Under the pieces are notes generated by a model that was not told where the DNA came from, made no database searches, and saw only the letters and a list, made by a program, of their open reading frames with translations. This document shows positions 7,839 to 14,852 of a DNA stretch of 64,000 bases, piece after piece (the first letter of the stretch is position 1; each line of letters starts with the position of its first letter). Position numbers and translations under genes: made by a program. Source of the DNA: Lentzea flava (GTDB taxonomy: Bacteria > Actinomycetota > Actinomycetes > Mycobacteriales > Pseudonocardiaceae); the NCBI RefSeq assembly GCF_014648475.1, contig NZ_BMRE01000016.1, forward strand, positions 62,001 to 126,000. Reading direction: 5' to 3'.

Positions 7839-10513
7839 CAGAGGACCTCGACGGGCTGTGGGCGCAGGGCGCGGACGTGAGTGGTGGAGGGCAGCAGGTC
7901 GGCGATGCGCTCGGGGTCCTGGCAGGTGACCACGAACGACGCGGTGCGCAGGGCGAGCAGGTCGCGCAGCGCGGCACGGGCGTCGGTGCGCAGGACGACG
8001 TCGATGTCGTCGAGCAACACCAGACCGACGCCGTCGGCGAGAGCGGCGGCGACCTCAGCGGCGGGGTCGACGGTGGCACGACAGGGGATGACGGTCACCT
8101 CCCGGCGCAGCGCATGGGCGTGTTGCGGCAACACACGGCCGAGGACCTTCAGATCACCTCTGTGCTTGGTGACGCGTCCGGCGAGGGTGAACAGCAACGC
8201 GGTCTTGCCGGTGGCGCCCACGCCGTGCAGAACGAGCACTTCGCCGTGTGGCAGGTGGAGATCCACGTCTCGGAAGACCGACTGGCCGCGGTCGTCGTCG
8301 AGGCTCAGGGCGCGTGCGCTGACGGCTTCGTCGGTGCCCGGCCAGTCGGCCAGCCGCAGCTCGTGAACCAGTGCGTCGCCTTCGGCGTCGAACACCGGCA
8401 ACGCCCGGTCGAGCTTGGGCGGCAGGCCCCACGCGCGGTGGCCCAGCAGTGCGAGCACGGCGGGAACCAGGGTCATGCGCACGATGAACGCGTCGACGAA
8501 CACACCGACCGCGAGACTGAACGCGATGGGCTTGATGGTGGAACTGCCTTCCGGCACGAACGCGGCGAACACCGCGAACATGATCACCGCCGCCGCGACG
8601 ACGACGCGAGCAGCCGACACGAAGCCGGTCTCGATCGCGTGGTGCGGATCGCCGTGGTGCACGTAGTCCTCGCGGATGCGCGAGACGAGGAACACCTCGT
8701 AGTCCATCGCGAGTCCGAAAAGGACACCCATCAGGATGATGGGCAGGAAGCTGATGACGCTTCCGGTGTGGGTGACGTGCAGCAGTTCGGCGAAGTGTCC
8801 TTGCTGGAACACGAACGACGTGGCGCCGAAGGCCGCGCCGACAGACAGCAGGTACCCGGCGGTGGCCTTGATCGGCACCCAGATCGAGCGGAACACCATG
8901 GCCAGCAGGACCAGCGACAACCCGACCACCAGGATCCCGAACGGGAGCAGCGCACTGCCGAGCTGGGCGGAGACGTCGATGCCGACGGCCGTGATACCGG
9001 TGACCGCGGTCTTCGTGCCGTAGGCGTCCCGGAAGTGCTGTTCGCGGTCGCGCAGCCGGTTGACGAGCTCGTCGGTCTGCGGTGAATCCGGCGCGGTGGC
9101 GGGGACGACCTGGATGATTCCCGTGTCCCCCTTGGGGTTCGGCGTCGCCAGCGGCACCGAGGCGACACCGGGGAGGCCCCGGATGTCGTCGGCGAGTTTG
9201 TTCACCAGCCCGACGGGGTCGGTGCTGGTGATGATGTCGGCGGTGACGATGAGCGGACCGTTGTAGCCGGGTCCGAAGTGCTCCGCCACGACGTCGTAGG
9301 TGTCGCGGGCGGGGCTGCCTTCCTCCTCGGTTCCGTTGTCCGGCAACGCGAGCCGCAGCTCGAGCGCCGGTACCGCGCACAGCGCGAGTCCGATCACGAT
9401 CACGATCACCGTCACCAGCGGAGCCTTGGTGGCGGTGCGCACCCACCACCTGGCCACCTGCGGCTTGGCGCGCTTGCGGGGCTTCGGTGAGCGTGGCCGC
9501 AAACGCTTTCCGGCGAAGGACATCAGCGCGGGCACGAGCGTGACGGCGATCGCGACGGCCAGTGCGACCGCGACCGCCGCCGCCACGCCCATGGTGGTGA
9601 GGAACGGAATTCCGGCCACGGACAGGCCGAGCAGGGCGATCACGACGGTGAGACCGGCGAAGATCACGGCGGAACCGGCGGTGGCGGTGGCGCGAGCGAC
9701 GGACTCCTCCACCTCCAGGCCTTCCGCGAGCTGGTCACGGTGCCGGGACAACAGGAACAGGGCGTAGTCGATGCCCACCGCGAGCCCCAGCATCACCGCC
9801 AGCATCGGCGCCGTGGACGAGATCGGCGTGACGATCGTGGCCAGGTACACCAGGCCGATCGACACGCTCACGCCGAGGACGGCGGTCACCAGCGGCATGA
9901 CGGCCGCGACCAGCGAGCGGAACATCAGCACCAGCACCAGCAGCGCGATGAGCAGTCCGATGCCCTCGGTCGGGCTGAGCTTCGGCACCCGGTTGGAGAA
10001 CGCGTCGCCGCCGGTGTAGACCTGCGCGCCGGCACCGACCGACTTCGCCAGATCACCGGCGATGGCCGACAGGTCCTTCTTGGTGGCCGGAGCCACGTCG
10101 GCCAGCTGGACCTCGAGCGGCACCGCGATCAACGCCGCCCGTCCGTCACCCGAGACCGCACCCGTGACGTTCTGCCCGAACGGGTCGACCACCGCGGCCA
10201 CCTGGCCGACGGAACCGATGCGCTCGACCGCCGCCGCGACCGCGGCCCGATTGCCCGGCGTGTCGACCCGTCGTCCGTCGGGCACGACCAGGACGAGCTG
10301 CGCGGAGGTTCCGCTGACCTCGGGGAAGACCCGGCCGAGGTGATCGAGCGCGTCCTGCGACTCCGAGCCGGGAATGGCGAACGTGTCGTCGGTGCCCTGG
10401 CTCGCCAGCAGCGCCGCTCCCCCGCAGACCGCGAGCAACACGACCCACAGAGCCACGACGAGCAGGCGAGCGCGTGCCGCTGTCCGGCCCAGCCGGTAGA
10501 GGAACGACGACAT
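7838..10513 (-). CDS. MMPL/RND-family transporter fused to a C-terminal ABC-ATPase-like domain
   Basis: The 891-residue protein has the MMPL layout: a membrane helix at about 14-36, a periplasmic loop, a helix bundle with VGIDYALFLLSRHRDQ, a second loop, and a second bundle with LAMDYEVFLVSRIRED. Residues from about 716 leave the usual family length and form a nucleotide-binding-like domain: Walker A GVGATGKT (764-771) and Walker B VGLVLLDDID (Asp 835/836). No recognisable LSGGQ signature is present and the domain is only about 176 residues. MMPL proteins use proton motive force to export lipids or drugs; an ATPase tail is unusual. Start ATG with GGGAG upstream. It is divergent from a TetR gene, so substrate-induced expression is likely. 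Confidence 0.88.
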   Translation of the reverse strand: MSSFLYRLGRTAARARLLVVALWVVLLAVCGGAALLASQGTDDTFAIPGSESQDALDHLGRVFPEVSGTSAQLVLVVPDGRRVDTPGNRAAVAAAVERIGSVGQVAAVVDPFGQNVTGAVSGDGRAALIAVPLEVQLADVAPATKKDLSAIAGDLAKSVGAGAQVYTGGDAFSNRVPKLSPTEGIGLLIALLVLVLMFRSLVAAVMPLVTAVLGVSVSIGLVYLATIVTPISSTAPMLAVMLGLAVGIDYALFLLSRHRDQLAEGLEVEESVARATATAGSAVIFAGLTVVIALLGLSVAGIPFLTTMGVAAAVAVALAVAIAVTLVPALMSFAGKRLRPRSPKPRKRAKPQVARWWVRTATKAPLVTVIVIVIGLALCAVPALELRLALPDNGTEEEGSPARDTYDVVAEHFGPGYNGPLIVTADIITSTDPVGLVNKLADDIRGLPGVASVPLATPNPKGDTGIIQVVPATAPDSPQTDELVNRLRDREQHFRDAYGTKTAVTGITAVGIDVSAQLGSALLPFGILVVGLSLVLLAMVFRSIWVPIKATAGYLLSVGAAFGATSFVFQQGHFAELLHVTHTGSVISFLPIILMGVLFGLAMDYEVFLVSRIREDYVHHGDPHHAIETGFVSAARVVVAAAVIMFAVFAAFVPEGSSTIKPIAFSLAVGVFVDAFIVRMTLVPAVLALLGHRAWGLPPKLDRALPVFDAEGDALVHELRLADWPGTDEAVSARALSLDDDRGQSVFRDVDLHLPHGEVLVLHGVGATGKTALLFTLAGRVTKHRGDLKVLGRVLPQHAHALRREVTVIPCRATVDPAAEVAAALADGVGLVLLDDIDVVLRTDARAALRDLLALRTASFVVTCQDPERIADLLPSTTHVRALRPQPVEVL

Positions 10514-10533
10514 GAGAGGCTCCCATCAGGGTG

Positions 10534-10548
10534 GATACACCGTGTATC
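10534..10548. promoter_or_regulatory. Palindrome GATACAC-C-GTGTATC, probable TetR operator
   Basis: Perfect 7-base arms around one base lie in the 91-bp gap between the divergent MMPL and tetR genes, only 21 bases from the MMPL start codon. A TetR-family dimer encoded next door is the obvious candidate ligand. Confidence 0.65.
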
Positions 10549-10554
10549 GTAATA

Positions 10555-10584
10555 CGCGATGTATCCGATGCATCGTGTATCGCG
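10555..10584. promoter_or_regulatory. Second, imperfect palindrome in the tetR/MMPL intergenic region
   Basis: CGCGAT and ATCGCG bracket a central palindromic GATGCATC, and half-sites GTATC/GATAC echo the neighbouring 15-bp palindrome. The element ends 20 bases before the tetR ATG. It may be a second binding site, giving autoregulation of tetR while the first site controls the transporter. Confidence 0.45.
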
Positions 10585-10604
10585 TCACTCGTAGGGCTGG
10601 TGTG

Positions 10605-11258
10605 ATGACAAGAGGGATTACGCGGCGTAGGGCCGAGACCCGCCAGCGGCTGATCGAGGCCGCCTACGCGACGTTCAGCGAGACCGGCATTCGCGACACC
10701 CCCGTCGAGCTGATCTGCGAGCGGGCCGGCTTCACCCGCGGCGCGTTCTACTCGAACTTCGCCAGCAAGGAGGAGCTGTTCCTCGCCGTGTACGAGGTGC
10801 AGATGGGAGACCGCGCCGACCGGCTGCGCGCTGCGGTGGAAAGTGCCCTGGCCGCAGCCGACCCGAGCGATGGCGACTCCGTGGCGACGGTGCTGCGGGA
10901 GGCGGCAGCTCTGTTCATGGAATCACCGGCGGCGGATGAGACGTGGTACCTGCTCAACGCCGAGTTCCGCGCTCAAGCGCTGCGGCAACCCGAACTGCGC
11001 GCGTCGACTGCCGCCGCCGAACGGGTTTTCCACGACGCCCTGGCGCCTCTGCTGCAGGACATGCTCGACCGGCTGGGCCTGCGACTGACGGTCGACCCCC
11101 ACGCCGCCGTCATCACGATCATCACGCTCTACGAGACCATGCTGCAACGCGCCTTGCTGAACGAAACCCCCAGCACCGCCGACAACAGCTTCCTGACCGA
11201 GGTGCTGCCACGCGTGCTGGCGGCACTCGTCACGCTGAAGACGGGGGAACCGTCATGA
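10605..11258 (+). CDS. TetR-family transcriptional regulator (transporter/amidohydrolase locus)
   Basis: From the ATG at 10605 the protein has 217 residues and begins MTRGITRRRAETRQRLIEAA. The DNA-binding helix-turn-helix follows (ELICERAGFTRGAFYSNFAS, about residues 33-52), matching the TetR/AcrR consensus; the remainder is a helical ligand-binding domain. An upstream in-frame ATG at 10512 is rejected because it would put the operator palindromes inside the gene. It is divergent from the MMPL-YhgE operon and its stop overlaps the next ATG (ATGA), so regulator and amidohydrolase are co-translated. Likely a repressor released by the exported or degraded compound. Confidence 0.88.
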   Translation: MTRGITRRRAETRQRLIEAAYATFSETGIRDTPVELICERAGFTRGAFYSNFASKEELFLAVYEVQMGDRADRLRAAVESALAAADPSDGDSVATVLREAAALFMESPAADETWYLLNAEFRAQALRQPELRASTAAAERVFHDALAPLLQDMLDRLGLRLTVDPHAAVITIITLYETMLQRALLNETPSTADNSFLTEVLPRVLAALVTLKTGEPS

Positions 11259-12226
11259 GCCGTGCACGCCGAATCGACACCCATCAGCACGTCGTTCCGC
11301 CCCGCTACGCGGCATGGCTGCACGAGAAGGGCATCCGGCCCGGCGGCGTCGACCTGCCGTCCTGGTCGGAGAGATCCGCGCTGAAGTTCATGGACGGCAA
11401 CGACATCCAGACCGGCATCCTCTCGCTGACCATCCCCGGCGTGTACTTCGGTGACGTGCCGGAAGCCCGCCGCTGGGCCAGGGAGATCAACCAGTTCTGC
11501 GCGGAGATCGTGCAGCGACGTCCCGACCGGTTCGGCTTCTTCGCCACCCTCACACTGCCCGATGTGGACGGTGCGCTCGCCGAAGCCGAGTACGCGCTCG
11601 ACGTTCTGCACGCGGACGGAATCGTGCTGCTCGCCAACAACGACGGCCGCTACCTCGGCGACCCCGGCTTCCAGCCACTGCTGGAGCTCCTGCACCAGCG
11701 TGAAGCCACCGTGTTCATCCACCCCGGCGAGCTGCCCGCGCCCGACGTGCCCGGCCTTCCGTCGTTCACCGCCGACTTCCTGCTCGACACCACCCGCACC
11801 GCGATCAGCCTGATCCTGTCCGGGTCGATGAAGCGCTACCCCGGCATCAAGTTCATCCTCGCCCACGCCGGCGGCTTCGTCCCCTACATCGCCTACCGCA
11901 TCCTGCTGACGATGCTGAACGACAAGAACAAGCTCCAGCAGGCGTGGACACTGATCGACCAGAAACACCAGGTGCCCAAGCACTTGGCGGTGCTGAAGCA
12001 GTTCTACTACGACATCGCGTTGTCGTCGACGCCGGCCGCACTGCCCAGCCTGCTCGAGGTCGCCGATCCCGACCACATCACCTACGGCAGCGACTTCCCG
12101 TTCGCACCAGCGCCCGCGATCGGCTTCCTCACCAAGCAGTACGAGAACTACCCGCTCGATCCGAAGCTGCGCGAGGCGATCGACCGCGGCAATGCCGAGG
12201 CGCTGTTTCCGCGCCTCAAGGGCTGA
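11255..12226 (+). CDS. Amidohydrolase family 2 (ACMSD/gamma-resorcylate decarboxylase-like)
   Basis: This 323-residue enzyme starts at the ATG overlapping the tetR stop. The metal-binding H-x-H is at residues 10-12 (DTHQHVV), a later His occurs in IHPGEL, another in ILAHAGGF, and the terminal metal Asp in TYGSDFPF. These are hallmarks of the amidohydrolase-2 family, whose members include 2-amino-3-carboxymuconate-6-semialdehyde decarboxylase and nonoxidative aromatic acid decarboxylases. A hydrolytic or decarboxylating role on an aromatic or acidic compound is likely. Pairing with a TetR gene and an exporter suggests detoxification of the same compound (inference). Confidence 0.87.
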   Translation: MSRARRIDTHQHVVPPRYAAWLHEKGIRPGGVDLPSWSERSALKFMDGNDIQTGILSLTIPGVYFGDVPEARRWAREINQFCAEIVQRRPDRFGFFATLTLPDVDGALAEAEYALDVLHADGIVLLANNDGRYLGDPGFQPLLELLHQREATVFIHPGELPAPDVPGLPSFTADFLLDTTRTAISLILSGSMKRYPGIKFILAHAGGFVPYIAYRILLTMLNDKNKLQQAWTLIDQKHQVPKHLAVLKQFYYDIALSSTPAALPSLLEVADPDHITYGSDFPFAPAPAIGFLTKQYENYPLDPKLREAIDRGNAEALFPRLKG

Positions 12227-12883
12227 CACCACGCGGTGTGGCGTGCGGGGTGAGCGCGCCCAGAATCTGCCCGACTCTGACCCCACAAGCAAGCGTGATA
12301 AGCCTGACTCATCCTCGCGATGAGTCGACCTGGAGCCGGCGGCCCGCCGTCTCGGCACCTCGAGCCGGCAGGTCAGGCGGACTGAGGAAGTTGGGGGTAT
12401 TTCTTCGCTCACCGCTTGACTTCACCGGCATGTCACCGCTGTCATAGTCATGGCTTTCGGCCGCGCACCGGACAAGTCCAAGCCTGGCCTGAGTCGACCA
12501 CAGGTTCCATCCGCCGCCGCGAAGAGTCAGACCTATCCGGTTCGCCTTCCGCCGTCCCTGGCGGGCGCCACAACGCAGTGGAGCAGCCATGACAGCCAAG
12601 CCCCGAGGTCTCGCGCCCCGCCCCTCGCCGTCACGACTCCGCGGCCGCGCACCTCCGAACTCCGCCGTGCGAACCGGACGACCGTCCCTCCGCCTTTCCA
12701 CCGGCTCCCGATCTCTCGCCGCGGTGCTCGTCACGGTGACCACTGCCCTCCCCCGCGACGACGACCCCGAGGCGCCGGATCACCAGCCGCCGGACCGGGC
12801 ACCACCCGGACCTCGTTCGGCCGCAACGGCTTCGCCCATCCACCCGGTCGTGATCACCCAGCCCCTGCGGGAGTCCATGCGCC
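12227..12883. other. Intergenic stretch without a supported gene
   Basis: Open frames here have no recognisable domain and no convincing ribosome site. A short hairpin (ACACC-ACGC-GGTGT, about 12226-12239) directly after the amidohydrolase stop could be a weak terminator. A TTGACT at about 12414 is a possible -35 without a good -10. Nothing else stands out. Confidence 0.5.
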
Positions 12884-13141
12884 ATGACCACGTCCAAGCC
12901 GCCGGGATTGACCATGTCCGCGATCGCGGGAGACGTGGACGGGACAGACCTCGAACCCACAGCCGCGACACGGCTTTTGTTGCAGCTCATGCGCACGGGA
13001 GCGATTGACGAGACCATCGCGCGGGAGCTCGGCGTCAGCCTCCGCACCGTGCACCGCCGGATCACCCGCCTCCAGCACCTGCTGTGTGTGCGCTCACGCT
13101 TCCAGCTGGGCGTGATCGCCTGCGAACGGGGCTGGGTGTGA
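12884..13141 (+). CDS. Stand-alone LuxR-type helix-turn-helix protein (possibly a remnant)
   Basis: The 85-residue product consists almost only of a LuxR/GerE-like DNA-binding domain: TRLLLQLMRTGAIDETIARE (residues 29-48), then LGVSLRTVHRRITRLQ with the recognition helix, and a closing SRFQLGVIACERGW. In actinomycetes this exact domain type normally ends regulators of several hundred residues with an N-terminal sensing region; none is readable upstream. It is therefore either a free-standing HTH protein or the 3' remnant of a regulator. A GGGAG lies about 11 bases before the ATG. It precedes the GH54 gene by 183 bp, so a role there is possible but unproven. Confidence 0.6.
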   Translation: MTTSKPPGLTMSAIAGDVDGTDLEPTAATRLLLQLMRTGAIDETIARELGVSLRTVHRRITRLQHLLCVRSRFQLGVIACERGWV

Positions 13142-13324
13142 CCTGAGACGGACGCCGACGAAACCGCGCGAACATTCGACACCTGCCGCCCGTGGATCAC
13201 CGTTCGGCAGCCGGAGAAACCCCTGCAACGAGTCTCCTGGCCGAAGTTCGCACGTCATTCCGCAGACTCCCGGTCACCGCCGCACCGCCGCCCGCGATCG
13301 GCCGGACCAGAAGAAGGAGGAGTC

Positions 13325-14776
13325 GTGAGAGTTCCAGGGTTGAGACTGCTGCTGACCGCGTGGCTCGTGGCCACAACCCCGCTCACCGCGGTGGCGCTCG
13401 CCGGCCCGGCCGCAGACGCGGTAGAAGGGCCGTGTGACATCTACGCGGGCGGTGGCACGCCGTGCGTGGCCGCGCACAGCACCACACGTGCGTTGTACGG
13501 CGCGTACAACGGTCCGCTGTACCAGGTCCGGCGCTCGACGGACAACACCACCCGGGACATCGCTCCGCTGAGCGCGGGCGGAGCCGCCAACGCCGCCACG
13601 CAGGATTCCTTCTGCGCGGGCGCGACCTGCCTCATCACCATCATCTACGACCAGTCCGGTCGCGGTAACCACCTCACCCAGGCACCTCCTGGCGGCATCC
13701 CCGGCCCTGGTCCTGGCGGCTGGGACAACCTCGCGGTCGCGACCGCCGCGCCGGTGATGATCGGTGGCCAGAAGGCGTACGGCGTGTACATCGCACCAGG
13801 CACCGGTTATCGCAACAACAGGACCAACGGTGTCGCGACCGGCGACCAGCCGGAGGGCATCTACGCCGTCGTCGACGGCACGCACTACAACGGCGGCTGC
13901 TGCTTCGACTACGGCAACGCGCAGACGAACGGCCTGGCCGATGAGCCCGCCATCATGGAGACCGTCTACTTCGGCTCCAACAACTGGTGGGGTTACGGCG
14001 ACGGCCCCGGCCCGTGGGTGATGGCCGACCTGGAATGGGGCCTGTTCTCCGGTGTGAACCCCCGCTACAACAAGAACCCGACGATCAACCACCGCTTCGT
14101 CACGGCGATCGTCAAGGGCGAACCGAACCACTGGGCCATCCGGAGCGGCAACGCGCAGTCGGGCGGCTTGACGACCGTGTTCGACGGGCCGCGTCCCAAC
14201 GGCTACCACCCGATGAAGAAGGAAGGGGCGATCCTGCTCGGCATCGGTGGCGACAACAGCAACGGCGCCGCCGGCACCTTCTACGAAGGCGTGATGACCA
14301 CCGGCTACCCGTCGAACGCCACCGAGGAGGCCGTGCAGGCCAACATCACCGCCGCCGCGTACACCCCCGCGCCGCCCGGACCCACCAGCCCGGTGCGCGG
14401 AGCCGGCTCCAACAAGTGCCTCGACGTCAACGGCAACACCACGACAGCGGGGACGCAGTTGCAGATCTGGGACTGCCACGGCGGCGCGAACCAGCAGTGG
14501 ACACGAACCAGCACGGGTGCGCTCACCGTCTACGGAAACAACAACATCCGTTGCGCCGACGCCTACGGCGCAGGCACGAGCAACGGCACGCAGGTGGTCA
14601 TCTGGAACTGCAACGGCCAGACCAACCAGCAGTGGCGGTTCAACGCCAACGGCACGATCACGGGCGTCCAATCAGGACTTTGCCTGGAAGTCGCGGGTGG
14701 AGGCACCGGCAACGGCACCAAGGTCCAGCTCTGGACCTGCACCGGCGCTGCCAACCAGCGGTGGAGTCTCAGCTGA
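13325..14776 (+). CDS. Secreted GH54 alpha-L-arabinofuranosidase with C-terminal ricin-type CBM13
   Basis: The 483-residue protein has a Sec signal peptide (about 1-32), then a GH54 catalytic domain (about 34-346) opening with GPCDIYAGGGTPCVAAHSTT, followed by a ricin-B lectin module (about 358-483) with QxW repeats. By alignment to the family, the nucleophile is Glu212 (METVYF) and the second catalytic residue Asp310 (GIGGDNSNG). Adjacent Cys192-Cys193 match the vicinal disulfide known in fungal AbfB. It would release arabinofuranose from arabinan and arabinoxylan outside the cell. Start is GTG with a strong AGGAGG 5 bases upstream. Known fungal members carry CBM42 instead; here CBM13 replaces it. 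Confidence 0.93.
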   Translation: MRVPGLRLLLTAWLVATTPLTAVALAGPAADAVEGPCDIYAGGGTPCVAAHSTTRALYGAYNGPLYQVRRSTDNTTRDIAPLSAGGAANAATQDSFCAGATCLITIIYDQSGRGNHLTQAPPGGIPGPGPGGWDNLAVATAAPVMIGGQKAYGVYIAPGTGYRNNRTNGVATGDQPEGIYAVVDGTHYNGGCCFDYGNAQTNGLADEPAIMETVYFGSNNWWGYGDGPGPWVMADLEWGLFSGVNPRYNKNPTINHRFVTAIVKGEPNHWAIRSGNAQSGGLTTVFDGPRPNGYHPMKKEGAILLGIGGDNSNGAAGTFYEGVMTTGYPSNATEEAVQANITAAAYTPAPPGPTSPVRGAGSNKCLDVNGNTTTAGTQLQIWDCHGGANQQWTRTSTGALTVYGNNNIRCADAYGAGTSNGTQVVIWNCNGQTNQQWRFNANGTITGVQSGLCLEVAGGGTGNGTKVQLWTCTGAANQRWSLS

Positions 14777-14799
14777 CCTTTCATCTCGTGGAAAGGAAC

Positions 14800-14830
14800 G
14801 GGGAGGTCGGGCGCAAAGCCCAGCCTCCCC
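14800..14830. terminator. Hairpin terminator between convergent GH54 and GH29 genes
   Basis: GGGGAGG-tc-GGGC pairs with GCCC-ag-CCTCCCC across a short GCAAA loop; flanking GTGGAA/TTCCAC can extend the stem. It lies midway between two convergent stops and probably works in both directions. There is no T-run, as usual for high-GC actinomycetes. Confidence 0.75.
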
Positions 14831-14852
14831 TTCCACTGCGGGTGGCGCCCGG

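Noticed and set aside
5752..8079. 775-codon frame overlapping the YhgE/Pip gene on the same strand
   Set aside because: The Arg/Pro/His-rich product is a frame-shifted reading of the repeat-rich YhgE coding region; the other frame has clear membrane helices and heptads.
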